Shown here: positions 27,283-36,181 of the stretch, piece by piece
Position numbering within the stretch: position 1 is the first letter of the stretch
Layout of the letters: every line of letters begins with the position of its first letter
From: an uncultured Bacteroidota bacterium
Lineage (GTDB): Bacteria > Bacteroidota > Bacteroidia > Flavobacteriales > Flavobacteriaceae
Assembly: GCA_902614065.1 (NCBI GenBank)
Contig: CACMJT010000004.1
Location: forward strand, 96,832-160,831
Reading direction: 5' to 3'
Length of the DNA stretch: 64,000 nucleotides
Made by a program: the position numbers and the translations under genes
The notes under the pieces: generated by a model
Database searches by the model: none
Told to the model about the DNA's origin: nothing
What the model saw: the letters and a program-made list of their open reading frames with translations, nothing else

Positions 27283-28755
27283 TTGAAAAAAAAAGTCTTC
27301 ATCATTGGTTCCGGGTTTTCTTCCCTGTCAGCGGCCTGCTATCTTGCAAAATATGGTTTTGATGTTTCAATCTTTGAAAAAAATGACAGTTTTGGAGGTA
27401 GAGCCAGGCAATTTAAAACAAATGGATACACTTTTGACATGGGACCAAGTTGGTATTGGATGCCCGATGTTTTTGATAGATTTTTTGAAGATTTTAATAA
27501 AAAATCAAGTGACTTGTATGAAATAAAAAAATTGGATCCTGGTTACAAGGTTTTTTTTAAAAATAACGAATCAGTATTGATCAGCTCTGATGTAAATAAA
27601 ATCACAGATACCTTTGAAAATATTGAGAAAGGAAGTGGAAGTAAATTAAGAAAATTTTTGGAGCAAGCTAAGGACAATTATGAATTAGCTGTCAAAGACA
27701 TGCTGTATAAAATGCCGGGTTTTTCAATATTAGAATTAATTAACATAAAGACAATTTTAAAATTCAACCTATTTTTAACCAACATAAATAAGCAAGTTAA
27801 TGGCCTTTTTAGAAATGAAAAGCTAAGGTCAATACTGAAATTTCCTGTACTATTTTTAGGTGCTAAGCCGAGTAATACTCCAGCTTTTTACAATTTTATG
27901 AATTATGCAGATTTCGGACTAGGAACGTGGCAACCAAAAAATGGATTTTATGATGTAGTTAAGTCAATGATTATGATTGCCAAAGAACAAGGTGTTAAAT
28001 TAAATAAAAACTCAAATGTTGATAAAATCAATATTGACTCGGGATCAGTAAAAAGTATAACAGTCAATGGAAAAAAATTAGATTGTGATTTTCTTGTTTC
28101 AGGTGCTGATTATGCTCATACTGAGAGTTTAATTGATAAAAAATTCAGACAATATTCAGATAGTTACTGGAATAAAAGAGTTTGGTCTCCCTCTTCATTG
28201 TTATTTTATATTGGAATAAAAAAAAGATTGAAAAATTTAAATCACCACAACCTTTTTTTCGACACAAGTTTTGAAAAACATTCCAATGAAATTTATAGTG
28301 AGCCAAATTGGCCAAAAGATCCGTTATTCTACGTTAATTTGACATCAAAAACTTATAAACATACTGCTCCCAAAGGCCACGAAAACTGTTTTATTTTAAT
28401 ACCGATCGCAACAAACTTGAATGACTCTGAACAAGTTAGAGAAAAATACTTTGATATGGTATTAGATAGAATGGAAAAGTTGACAAAGCAAAAAATTAGA
28501 GGTTTTATTGATTTTAAAAGATCATACTGTATTAAAGATTTTGAGGAAGATTACAATTCCTTTGGCGGTAATGCTTACGGTCTAGCCAACACACTTTTAC
28601 AAACTGCTTTTTTACGACCTAAATTAAAAAGCAAAAAAGTAAAAAAATTGTATTTTAGTGGACAGTTAACAGTACCAGGTCCAGGTGTACCACCTGCAAT
28701 TGTTTCTGGTAAACTTGTTGCAAATATTATAAAAAATGAAGGAATTATTCGATAA
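27283..28755 (+). CDS. crtI: Phytoene desaturase
   Basis: FAD-dependent desaturase converting phytoene to lycopene. The N-terminal dinucleotide fold VFIIGSGFSSLSAACYLAKYGFDVSIFEKND is followed by GGRARQF and the C-terminal LYFSGQLTVPGPGVPPAIVSGKLVA motif of bacterial CrtI. 490 residues, normal. The start is TTG 27283 (MKKKVFIIG), only 10 nt after the tRNA-Leu 3' end, so expression probably depends on transcription through the tRNAs. crtB overlaps its end by 20 bp. Confidence 0.94.
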   Translation: MKKKVFIIGSGFSSLSAACYLAKYGFDVSIFEKNDSFGGRARQFKTNGYTFDMGPSWYWMPDVFDRFFEDFNKKSSDLYEIKKLDPGYKVFFKNNESVLISSDVNKITDTFENIEKGSGSKLRKFLEQAKDNYELAVKDMLYKMPGFSILELINIKTILKFNLFLTNINKQVNGLFRNEKLRSILKFPVLFLGAKPSNTPAFYNFMNYADFGLGTWQPKNGFYDVVKSMIMIAKEQGVKLNKNSNVDKINIDSGSVKSITVNGKKLDCDFLVSGADYAHTESLIDKKFRQYSDSYWNKRVWSPSSLLFYIGIKKRLKNLNHHNLFFDTSFEKHSNEIYSEPNWPKDPLFYVNLTSKTYKHTAPKGHENCFILIPIATNLNDSEQVREKYFDMVLDRMEKLTKQKIRGFIDFKRSYCIKDFEEDYNSFGGNAYGLANTLLQTAFLRPKLKSKKVKKLYFSGQLTVPGPGVPPAIVSGKLVANIIKNEGIIR

Positions 28756-29575
28756 AGTATGTGCTGACTGCTCCAGAAATGTAACCAAAACCTACAGCAC
28801 TTCCTTCAGTTTAGCTACTAGAATGCTGTCCAAAAATATAAGACAGGATATTTACAACATATACGGTTTTGTAAGATTTGCTGATGAAATTGTCGATACT
28901 TTTCATAATTATGACAAAGAAATACTTCTCAATAGATTTATAGATGAACTTGAATACTCTCTCAAAAATGATATAAGTTTAAATCCAATTTTAAATTCAT
29001 TTCAAATAACTGTTAAAAAATATAATATTGATAAACATTTAATTGATTCATTTCTGAGTAGTATGCGTCTTGATCTTGAAAAAAAAGAATATTCGAATTA
29101 CGATGATTATAAAAGTTATATATATGGTTCAGCAGATGTTGTTGGATTAATGTGTCTAAAAGTTTTTGTACAAGGTGATACAAAAATGTATGAGGAACTT
29201 AAACCTTATGCAATATCACTTGGATCAGCATTTCAGAAAGTTAATTTTTTAAGAGATTACAAAGCCGACTTAAAAGAATTAAACAGAACCTATTTCCCCA
29301 ATCTTGTTAATAAATCATTTGATGATGCAGCCAAGAAAAAAATCTTAAACGAGATAAAGGATGATTTTGCCACTGCATTAAAAGGCATATATATGCTACC
29401 GAATAATTCAAAGTTTGGAGTTTATGCAGCCTATAAATATTACAAAAGGTTATTAAAAAAATTGGACAAAACCTCAACATCAGTAATTAAAAACAAAAGA
29501 GTGAGAGTTCCTAATTACCAAAAAGTTGATGTTTTAGCTCGCTCATATGTCAGATATAGATTAAATATTTTATAA
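28736..29575 (+). CDS. crtB: Phytoene synthase
   Basis: Joins two geranylgeranyl diphosphates head to head. The 279-residue all-helical protein has SFSLATRMLS near residue 23, YGFVRFADEIVD (first Asp motif), YIYGSADVVGLMCLKVF and ALGSAFQKVNFLRDYKAD-like second motif (ISLGSAFQKVNFLRDY) near 165. It overlaps crtI by 20 bp and crtZ by one base (TAATG). Confidence 0.94.
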   Translation: MKELFDKVCADCSRNVTKTYSTSFSLATRMLSKNIRQDIYNIYGFVRFADEIVDTFHNYDKEILLNRFIDELEYSLKNDISLNPILNSFQITVKKYNIDKHLIDSFLSSMRLDLEKKEYSNYDDYKSYIYGSADVVGLMCLKVFVQGDTKMYEELKPYAISLGSAFQKVNFLRDYKADLKELNRTYFPNLVNKSFDDAAKKKILNEIKDDFATALKGIYMLPNNSKFGVYAAYKYYKRLLKKLDKTSTSVIKNKRVRVPNYQKVDVLARSYVRYRLNIL

Positions 29576-30021
29576 TGGAAACATTTCTTTGGATATTATC
29601 ATTAATTGGAACATTTTGTTTTATGGAATTTATGGCTTGGTTTAGTCATAAATATATTATGCATGGATTTCTTTGGAGTTTACACAAAGACCACCATGTA
29701 AAAGATCACGATTCGTGGTTTGAAAGAAACGATTTTTTCTTCATTTTTTATGCCGTGATTAGTATGGCTTTTGTACTTTCATGGGCTCAGCTCGGATTTG
29801 TTTACGGATTACCCATTGCAATAGGTATTTTTCTTTACGGATTAACTTATTTTGTGGTTCACGACATTTTTATTCACCGAAGATTTAAACTTTTTCGAAA
29901 TGCCAATAATTGGTACGCAAAAGGAATTAGGAGAGCACATAAAATGCACCATAAAAATATACACAAAACTGGTGGTGAATGTTTCGGAATGCTTATAGTT
30001 CCTTTTAAATACTTTAAATAA
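29575..30021 (+). CDS. crtZ: Beta-carotene hydroxylase (CrtZ, fatty-acid-hydroxylase superfamily)
   Basis: A 148-residue membrane di-iron enzyme adding 3-hydroxyls to beta-carotene to make zeaxanthin. The His motifs are all present: HKYIMH near residue 23, HKDHH near 38, HDIFIHRRF near 100 and HKMHHKNIHK near 122. A lycopene cyclase gene (crtY) is needed between lycopene and this step but is not in the window; after crtZ the strand changes to ribH, which overlaps by 8 bp. Confidence 0.92.
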   Translation: METFLWILSLIGTFCFMEFMAWFSHKYIMHGFLWSLHKDHHVKDHDSWFERNDFFFIFYAVISMAFVLSWAQLGFVYGLPIAIGIFLYGLTYFVVHDIFIHRRFKLFRNANNWYAKGIRRAHKMHHKNIHKTGGECFGMLIVPFKYFK

Positions 30022-30484
30022 GGGTCATTTTAGCAGCAGCAGCTGCACAATCAAATCCCTTGTTTCCAAATTTTCCTCCGCTTCGTTCTAATGACTGCTT
30101 GATGTTTTCATCTGTTAACACACAAGCAACTACAGGGCATATCCCCTGAACATTTAGATCCTTAAGGCCATTAAAAACTGAGTTGCAAATAAAATCAAAG
30201 TGTTTTGTTTCGCCTCTAATAATACTACCTATGGCTATGATTGCATCATATTTATTCTCATCACATAATTTTTTACAGGCATATACAAGCTCGAAACTTC
30301 CAGGAACTGAACATAAAGCAATTTCTTCTTTTTTCAGACCAATCATTGAGAAAAATTTTATTGCTCCATTGACTAATCTATTAACTATGTCATCGTTCCA
30401 CTCAGAATAAACAATTGCAAATTTTTTGTTGGCGGCATCTCTTAAGAGATCTAAATCTAATTTAGATTTATAGTTGGTTGCCAT
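30014..30484 (-). CDS. ribH: 6,7-dimethyl-8-ribityllumazine synthase
   Basis: Penultimate riboflavin enzyme. The 156-residue protein has FAIVYSEWNDDIV near residue 18, VPGSFELVYACKKL near 60 and AIIAIGSIIRGETKHFDFIC near 85, the family's substrate-binding motifs, and a C-terminal ERSGGKFGNKGFDCAAAA. Its ATG shares one base with the stop of the upstream TPR gene. Confidence 0.96.
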   Translation of the reverse strand: MATNYKSKLDLDLLRDAANKKFAIVYSEWNDDIVNRLVNGAIKFFSMIGLKKEEIALCSVPGSFELVYACKKLCDENKYDAIIAIGSIIRGETKHFDFICNSVFNGLKDLNVQGICPVVACVLTDENIKQSLERSGGKFGNKGFDCAAAAAKMTLI

Positions 30485-31230
30485 TATTTTGCTTGTTCAA
30501 TTTTGATATCAATTAAATCAGCTTCGGATGATTTTGGATAATCTGTTTTAATTGAATTGAAAAATTTTAAAGCTTTTTTATTGTTACCAATTTTCAAGGA
30601 AACATCGCCAGCTTTAAGCAAAATAATTGGACTTGTAAAGCTATTCGATGATACATTTAAAGCTTTTTCATAAAAACTTAAGGCATCATCAAATTGATTA
30701 ATCTGTACGAAGGAATCGCCTATAGTTGATAGAGATAATGAATTGAGAACATCATCTTTAGATGAAAATTCATTTAAATACTGGATAGCTAAATCGTATT
30801 TTTTTAGTTGATAATAAGCCATTCCAGATGAATAATATGCAATATTAGCCGCAGGGGTGCCATTATAATTTTCGATAATGTCAAGAAAACCAAATTTCCC
30901 ATCCGCACCACTGAGCGAAAGATTATAGAGCGAATCTTTATCATTTGAAGAATTCAAAGCCATATCAAAATATTTTTGAGCAGTAAATAATTCAGCATTT
31001 GATTCATCAATTTTTGGCTGTACAACATACCTGTCATAGGTAAAATACAATGCAAATAATATAATTAGAATAGTAATGCCATAAAGCAAATAATTTTGGT
31101 ATTTACTGATTATTAATTCCGATTTGTTAGCACTTGTATCAAGTGTATCAAAAACTTTTTTTGTGGAACTGCTTTCGCTAGAAACACGACTTTTCCTTAA
31201 TTTGTTTGATTTCTTTTTATATGTTGCCAT
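30484..31230 (-). CDS. Membrane-anchored tetratricopeptide repeat protein (YfgM-like)
   Basis: A 248-residue protein. The N-terminal ~45 residues are basic and Ser-rich, followed by one hydrophobic helix (LLYGITILIILFALYFTYDRYVV) and a periplasmic region with TPR-like helices (for example YYQLKKYDLAIQYLNEF and FDDALSFYEKAL). The layout is like E. coli YfgM, a helper at the Sec translocon, but orthology is not proven. It is coupled to ribH and divergent from recF, an order seen in other flavobacteria. Confidence 0.75.
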   Translation of the reverse strand: MATYKKKSNKLRKSRVSSESSSTKKVFDTLDTSANKSELIISKYQNYLLYGITILIILFALYFTYDRYVVQPKIDESNAELFTAQKYFDMALNSSNDKDSLYNLSLSGADGKFGFLDIIENYNGTPAANIAYYSSGMAYYQLKKYDLAIQYLNEFSSKDDVLNSLSLSTIGDSFVQINQFDDALSFYEKALNVSSNSFTSPIILLKAGDVSLKIGNNKKALKFFNSIKTDYPKSSEADLIDIKIEQAK

Positions 31231-31238
31231 AAGTGTGG

Positions 31239-31246
31239 CAAAAATA
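31239..31246 (-). promoter_or_regulatory. Predicted -7 box TATTTTTG for the TPR-ribH operon
   Basis: Minus-strand TAnnTTTG match ending 8 nt before the ATG at 31230. There is no TTTG at the right distance upstream. If used, the mRNA leader is only a few nucleotides. Confidence 0.35.
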
Positions 31247-31316
31247 TAATTTTATTTAAATGATGCATGATAATTAGTGAATTATTTTTTATAATTTTCA
31301 GAGTAAAATAAATAAT

Positions 31317-32405
31317 ATGTCGAGATTGGCACTAAATAAAATTTCAATTTTAAACTACAAGAATATTTTAGATAAAACATTCAATTTTGACAATAAAATC
31401 AACTGCTTTGTTGGCCACAACGGAGTTGGGAAAACTAATATTTTAGATTCGATATATCATCTTGCAATCGGGAAAAGCTCCTTTTCAATTTCTAATGAAA
31501 ATAATATAAATCATGGATCGGAATTTATGCTTTTAGACGGTTTGTTTTCCATAAATGATAATGAGGAAAACATAACGTGCAGCTTAAAAAGAAATGAAAC
31601 AAAAGTTTTAAAGAGAAATGAAAAAATATATAAAAAACTTTCTGATCATTTTGGATTAATTCCTTTAGTATTAATATCTCCATACGATACAAACTTAATT
31701 GTTGAAGGAAGTTTTGAAAGAAGAAAATTCATGGATAGTATTATATCAACTTACGATAAAACTTATTTGCAGAATATAATAACTCACGGAAAACTCATTA
31801 AACAAAGAAATAAAATTCTAAAATATTTTAATAAATCAGCTAAGGTTGATATGGACAGTATTTTAATTTATGATGAACAAATAATAAAACTATCTGAACC
31901 AATACACAAATGCAGAAAAAAATTTGTAAATGAATTTATTCCAATAGTAATCGAAAAATACAATAATATATCTGGAAAAAATGAAAAAGTGACATTAGAC
32001 TATAGAAGCGATCTTAATGACAACAATGTAAGTGACTTATTAAAAAAGTCTTTTCAAAAAGATATGATCTTACAATTTACATCATGTGGAATTCACAAAG
32101 ATGATTTAATTTTCAAGATTGATAATAACTCCATTAAAAAATTTGGTAGTCAAGGTCAGCAAAAATCCTTTCTAATTTCCCTTCGTTTTGCAGAATTTGA
32201 ATTTTTAAAAAACAACAATAATTTATCCCCTATACTTCTGATGGATGATATCTTTGATAAGCTTGATATTGAAAGAGTAAAAAATATTGTTGACTTGGTC
32301 AATTCATCTGAATTCGGTCAATTATTTGTATCAGATACAGATAAAACAAGAATTGAAAAAGTTTTGAAAAGCTTAAAAAATTCGTCGAAAATTTTTGAAA
32401 TATGA
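31317..32405 (+). CDS. recF: DNA replication/repair protein RecF
   Basis: SMC-like ATPase that loads RecFOR repair at gaps. The 362-residue protein has Walker A FVGHNGVGKTNILDSIY near residue 33, a signature segment GSQGQQKSFLISLRFAEFEFL near 278 and Walker B PILLMDDIFDKLD near 305. The next gene, dciA-like, overlaps by ATGA. Confidence 0.95.
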   Translation: MSRLALNKISILNYKNILDKTFNFDNKINCFVGHNGVGKTNILDSIYHLAIGKSSFSISNENNINHGSEFMLLDGLFSINDNEENITCSLKRNETKVLKRNEKIYKKLSDHFGLIPLVLISPYDTNLIVEGSFERRKFMDSIISTYDKTYLQNIITHGKLIKQRNKILKYFNKSAKVDMDSILIYDEQIIKLSEPIHKCRKKFVNEFIPIVIEKYNNISGKNEKVTLDYRSDLNDNNVSDLLKKSFQKDMILQFTSCGIHKDDLIFKIDNNSIKKFGSQGQQKSFLISLRFAEFEFLKNNNNLSPILLMDDIFDKLDIERVKNIVDLVNSSEFGQLFVSDTDKTRIEKVLKSLKNSSKIFEI

Positions 32406-32695
32406 AAAGAAACCACGAAACAAACAGCGTAAAAGAAATTTTGAATAGTTTTTTTAATCAAAAGCAAATCAGTCAGGGTGTTTTTAATTCAAAAGTTGGT
32501 GTAGCATGGAAAAATACAGCTGGAAAACAATTTTCAAAATATACCAAAGACATTTACCTAAAAAAAAACACTCTTTATATAAAAGTTTCAAATCCTATGC
32601 TAAAGGAAGAAATCTCTTACTCTAAAAATAAAATTATTGAATTAATAAATTCAGAGCTGAAACAGGACATTATTGAAAAAATAGTTCTACTCTAG
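32402..32695 (+). CDS. DUF721/DciA-family protein, candidate DnaB loader
   Basis: A 97-residue basic protein with the DUF721 pattern: SVKEILNSFFNQKQISQGVFNSKVGVAWKNTAGKQFSKYTKDIYLKKNTLYIKVSNPMLKEEISYSK. DciA proteins act in helicase loading in bacteria without DnaC or DnaI. This member is the short form (the KH-like domain only). It is translationally coupled to recF, and dnaB is at 18354. Confidence 0.85.
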   Translation: MKRNHETNSVKEILNSFFNQKQISQGVFNSKVGVAWKNTAGKQFSKYTKDIYLKKNTLYIKVSNPMLKEEISYSKNKIIELINSELKQDIIEKIVLL

Positions 32696-32697
32696 AG

Positions 32698-33099
32698 CTA
32701 TGAAAAATGAAAATTTAATTCAATTTTAGCATTCTCATTGGTGTCCGAACCATGAACAGAATTTTCTCCTTTGGATAATGCATATTTTTTTCTAATTGTT
32801 CCCTCATCAGCCTCACTTGGGTCTGTGCTTCCAATTAGTTTTCTAAATTCATCAACAGCATTGTCCTTTGATAAAACAGCAGCAACAATGGGACTTCTAC
32901 TCATATATGTCGTTAAATCATCAAAAAAAGGTCTATTTTCATGAATTTTATAAAATCTTTTTGCATCATTTAAACTCAACTTAACCATTTTTAATTCAAT
33001 AATTTTAAAACCTGCGTCTGTAATATCGGCTAATATTTTTCCTGTTAACCCTCTTTCAACTGCATCAGGTTTGATCATCATAAAAGTTTTATTATTCAT
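32698..33099 (-). CDS. ndk: Nucleoside diphosphate kinase
   Basis: Transfers phosphate between nucleoside di- and triphosphates. [17 protein letters not shown] starts at ATG 33099, preferred over an upstream in-frame start at 33129. The active-site His lies in [12 protein letters not shown] near residue 117. It ends at FHFS with 133 residues, slightly shorter than the usual 139-143. TAGGTTTG, a -7 match, lies 12 nt upstream (33119-33112). A 2-bp gap separates it from the convergent dciA-like gene. Confidence 0.95.
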   Translation of the reverse strand: MNNKTFMMIKPDAVERGLTGKILADITDAGFKIIELKMVKLSLNDAKRFYKIHENRPFFDDLTTYMSRSPIVAAVLSKDNAVDEFRKLIGSTDPSEADEGTIRKKYALSKGENSVHGSDTNENAKIELNFHFS

Positions 33100-33161
33100 A
33101 ATTTTTTTTTGCAAACCTAATAAAAACATTCAAATCATTTATTGTAAATTATGCTATTATT

Positions 33162-33917
33162 ATGATTACAATTTCTATAATTGGTTCTGGAAAACTCTCA
33201 TATAATCTTAGTGAAGCGTTTATTAGCAATAAAGAACTTAGATTAAATGAAATATACTCAAGAAACAACAAAAACATTAAATTATTTAATAAGAAAATAA
33301 AATTCACTAACAAAATTGATAGTCTCAGTGAAGCTGATTTTTATTTTATATTAACCAATGATGACTCAATTGAAGAAATAAGTAAAAAGATAAAAACAAA
33401 AAATGGTATGATTTTACATTCATCAGGAACTAAAGGAAAAGACGCTTTGTCTAATCATTTAAACTTTGGTGTATTTTATCCATTACAAACATTCAGCTTT
33501 AACAAAAAAATAGATTTTACTAAAACTCCTATACTTATAGAGGGTAATTCTCAAAAAAGTTTAGAAAAATTAAAAGAGTTATGTCGAATACTGGAAGCAG
33601 AATTTGAAGAAGTTGACTCAAAAAAAAGGCTTCATTACCATTTGGCTGCTTCATTTGCAAATAATTTTACAAATCACATTCTTTCTTTGACTGATGAATT
33701 AGTAAATAAATTCAAACTCGAGAAAAAATTTTTCATCCCAATTGCAAACGAAACTTTTAAAAAATTTCAGAGTAACAAATCAAAGGAGTCTCAGACCGGA
33801 CCCGCAGTCAGAAACGATGTAAAAACATTAAAAAAACATGAAGAAATTTTAAAAAAATCTAATTACCTAAATTTGTATAAAATCATCACAAAAAGCATAA
33901 AAAAAAATGATTTATAA
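33162..33917 (+). CDS. Rossmann-fold protein with DUF2520 domain
   Basis: A 251-residue protein with an N-terminal NAD(P)-type fold (ISIIGSGKLSYNLSEAF near residue 4) and a helical C-terminal DUF2520 domain (HLAASFANNFTNHILSLTDEL near 163, then TGPAVRNDVKTL). It resembles 6-phosphogluconate or ketopantoate reductase-like dehydrogenases, but the substrate is unknown. It overlaps the following KdsC-like gene by 11 bp, a pairing conserved in flavobacteria. Confidence 0.85.
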   Translation: MITISIIGSGKLSYNLSEAFISNKELRLNEIYSRNNKNIKLFNKKIKFTNKIDSLSEADFYFILTNDDSIEEISKKIKTKNGMILHSSGTKGKDALSNHLNFGVFYPLQTFSFNKKIDFTKTPILIEGNSQKSLEKLKELCRILEAEFEEVDSKKRLHYHLAASFANNFTNHILSLTDELVNKFKLEKKFFIPIANETFKKFQSNKSKESQTGPAVRNDVKTLKKHEEILKKSNYLNLYKIITKSIKKNDL

Positions 33918-34428
33918 GAAAAAATTAATCAATATCAAAAACTTTATTTTTGATGTAGACGGAGTTTTTACTGACGGATCAATAATTGTTGATTCAGAAG
34001 GTAATGAAATGAGAGTCTTTAATACCAAAGATGGTATTGCAGTTAAATTTGCAACAGAAATAGGATACAATATTTGTGTAATAAGCGGTGGAAATAATGA
34101 AGGAGTTAGAAAAAGACTTTCAAGACTTGGTGTTAAGGATATTTTTTTAGGAGTTGATGACAAGAAAGAAGTTTTTGATAATTTTTTATCAAAAAATAAT
34201 TTAAGTGTTAAGCAAACTCTTTTTATGGGTGATGACCTACCAGACATTCATATTTTAAAAGATGTTGGTCTTTCTACTTGTCCGGCCGACGCATGTCCTG
34301 AGGTTAAAGAAGTTGTTGATTATATCTCAGCCAAAAAAGGTGGTGATGGATGTGTCAGAGATGTGATTGAACAAGTTCTTAGATTAAATGGTGATTGGAA
34401 AGTAGAAAATAATCAAAAAAATATTTGA
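33907..34428 (+). CDS. KdsC-like HAD phosphatase (3-deoxy-D-manno-octulosonate 8-phosphate phosphatase family)
   Basis: A 173-residue HAD enzyme without cap domain. Motif I FDVDGVFTDGS near residue 17, followed by NTKDGIAVKFA, motif II VISGGN, and motif III/IV MGDDLPDIHILKDVG near 110. This is the KdsC layout, which removes phosphate from KDO-8-P in lipopolysaccharide core synthesis. Close relatives act on other sugar phosphates, so the substrate is tentative. A micro-ORF starts at its last base (TGATG). Confidence 0.82.
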   Translation: MIYKKKLINIKNFIFDVDGVFTDGSIIVDSEGNEMRVFNTKDGIAVKFATEIGYNICVISGGNNEGVRKRLSRLGVKDIFLGVDDKKEVFDNFLSKNNLSVKQTLFMGDDLPDIHILKDVGLSTCPADACPEVKEVVDYISAKKGGDGCVRDVIEQVLRLNGDWKVENNQKNI

Positions 34429-34508
34429 TGTACAATTGGAAGACAGAATATTCTATTCTATTAATCGTTAATTTCTTCTATATTTTATTTTTTTTATCTC
34501 TTATGTGA
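34428..34508 (+). CDS. Micro-ORF, 26-residue predicted membrane peptide
   Basis: ATG 34428 overlaps the stop of the KdsC-like gene as TGATG. The frame stays open for 26 codons to TGA 34506-34508, 2 nt before the symporter ATG. The peptide starts MYNWKTEYS and then has about 16 hydrophobic residues (ILLIVNFFYILFFLSL), enough for one membrane helix, and ends in Met. The coupled start and exact fit between two genes suggest a real small gene. The AT-rich DNA could also give such a run by chance. No family recognised. Confidence 0.4.
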   Translation: MYNWKTEYSILLIVNFFYILFFLSLM

Positions 34509-34510
34509 TT

Positions 34511-36181
34511 ATGGGATTAGTCGATTGGACAGTTTTAATTGTAACTTTATTAACAATTGTTATCTACGGATCTTACAAGACCAAAAAGAATAGTAATATT
34601 CAGTCATTTTTAAAGGCAAACAACTCCACAGGCTGGTTTACAATTGGTTTGTCTGTCATGGCAACCCAAGCAAGTGCGATTACTTTTTTATCAACTCCAG
34701 GACAAGCTTATAATGATGGTATGGGGTTTATTCAATTCTATTTTGGATTACCCTTGGCCATGATTATCATATGTGTATTTTTTGTCCCTCTTTATCACAA
34801 ATTAAAGGTTTATACGGCTTATGAATTCTTAGAAAAAAGATTTGATAGGAAAACTAGGGTTTTGGGTGCCATGTTATTTTTGATTCAAAGAGGTCTTGCA
34901 GCAGGAATAACAATTTTTGCCCCATCTATTATTCTATCTACACTCTTAAATATTGATTTAAAAATTTTAAATGTAATAATAGGTTTTCTTGTGATAATCT
35001 ATACAATAGCAGGTGGAACAAAAGCTGTTAATGTGACTCAAAAACAACAAATGTTTGTAATATTTTTAGGATTATTTTTTGTTTTTTTCATTTTGATAGG
35101 AAGTTACCCTGAAAACTTTAGTGTGGATAAATTTTTGGATTATTCTCGTGCAAGTAACAAACTGAATATTTTGGACTTTTCACTTGATTATGAAAGCAGG
35201 TATACCTTTTGGAGTGGAATTACAGGTGGTTTATTCTTAGCCCTTTCTTATTTTGGAACCGATCAAAGCCAAGTTCAAAGATATATTTCTGGGAAATCAA
35301 TTAAAGAAATAAGACAAGGATTGATTTTTAATGGAATTTTTAAAATTCCGATGCAATTTTTTATTCTTTTACTGGGAGTTATGGTATTTGTTTTTTATGA
35401 ATTTAATTCAGCACCCATAAATTTCAATCCACAAGTAACAAATTACATTGAGAAATCTAATAATACTAATTACAACACCTACATAGAAAAATATTCAAAA
35501 ATTCAAGATCAAAAAAAAGATATTTTGAATGATTATATCAACAAATCAAGGCTTGATAAAAATCTGATCACTAAAATCCATTCCGAAGAAAGGAAAATAA
35601 AAACTCAAATTTATAGTGAAATTAAAAGTGAAAATCCAAAAATTGAGGTTTTAGATAAAGACTATGTCTTCCTTCACTACATACTAAACAATCTACCAAA
35701 AGGTATTATTGGTCTTTTAATTGCTGTTATAATTTGTGCAGCAATGTCTTCAACAGCCTCCGAAATTAACGCATTGGCTGCAACGACAACAATTGACCTT
35801 TACAAGAGAAATCATAAAGAAAGTAAAAGTGAACATCATTATTTGATGGCATCAAAATTTTTCACTCTAGTCTGGGGAATAATAGCAATAAGTTTCGCAA
35901 GTTTTGGGACATTATTTGAAAATTTGATTCAACTTGTCAACATTATAGGTTCAATTTTCTACGGTACTGTTTTGGGGATATTTCTAGTAGCTTTCTTTTT
36001 TAAAAAGGTTGGTGGAAATTCAATTTTTTATGCAGCATGCATTTCACAAGCAATAATTTTTGGTATTTATTTTAATACAGATATTGGATATTTGTGGTTG
36101 AATTTTATCGGTGCTGTTAATACCATAATATTATCAACAATTTTTAATCTCACATTATTTAGAAAGCATATCAACCAGTAA
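34511..36181 (+). CDS. Sodium:solute symporter family protein
   Basis: A 556-residue inner-membrane transporter of the SSS family with about 13-14 hydrophobic segments. The conserved blocks are GWFTIGLSVMATQASAITFLSTPGQAYNDGMGF near residue 38, YTAYEFLEKRFD near 100, GTDQSQVQRYISGKS near 250 and MSSTASEINALAATTTIDLY near 415. A hydrophilic insert of ~100 residues sits around 310-390. The solute is not predictable. I use ATG 34511 (MGLVDWT) rather than GTG 34505. The 3' end overlaps convergent DUF2911 by 27 bp. Confidence 0.9.
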   Translation: MGLVDWTVLIVTLLTIVIYGSYKTKKNSNIQSFLKANNSTGWFTIGLSVMATQASAITFLSTPGQAYNDGMGFIQFYFGLPLAMIIICVFFVPLYHKLKVYTAYEFLEKRFDRKTRVLGAMLFLIQRGLAAGITIFAPSIILSTLLNIDLKILNVIIGFLVIIYTIAGGTKAVNVTQKQQMFVIFLGLFFVFFILIGSYPENFSVDKFLDYSRASNKLNILDFSLDYESRYTFWSGITGGLFLALSYFGTDQSQVQRYISGKSIKEIRQGLIFNGIFKIPMQFFILLLGVMVFVFYEFNSAPINFNPQVTNYIEKSNNTNYNTYIEKYSKIQDQKKDILNDYINKSRLDKNLITKIHSEERKIKTQIYSEIKSENPKIEVLDKDYVFLHYILNNLPKGIIGLLIAVIICAAMSSTASEINALAATTTIDLYKRNHKESKSEHHYLMASKFFTLVWGIIAISFASFGTLFENLIQLVNIIGSIFYGTVLGIFLVAFFFKKVGGNSIFYAACISQAIIFGIYFNTDIGYLWLNFIGAVNTIILSTIFNLTLFRKHINQ

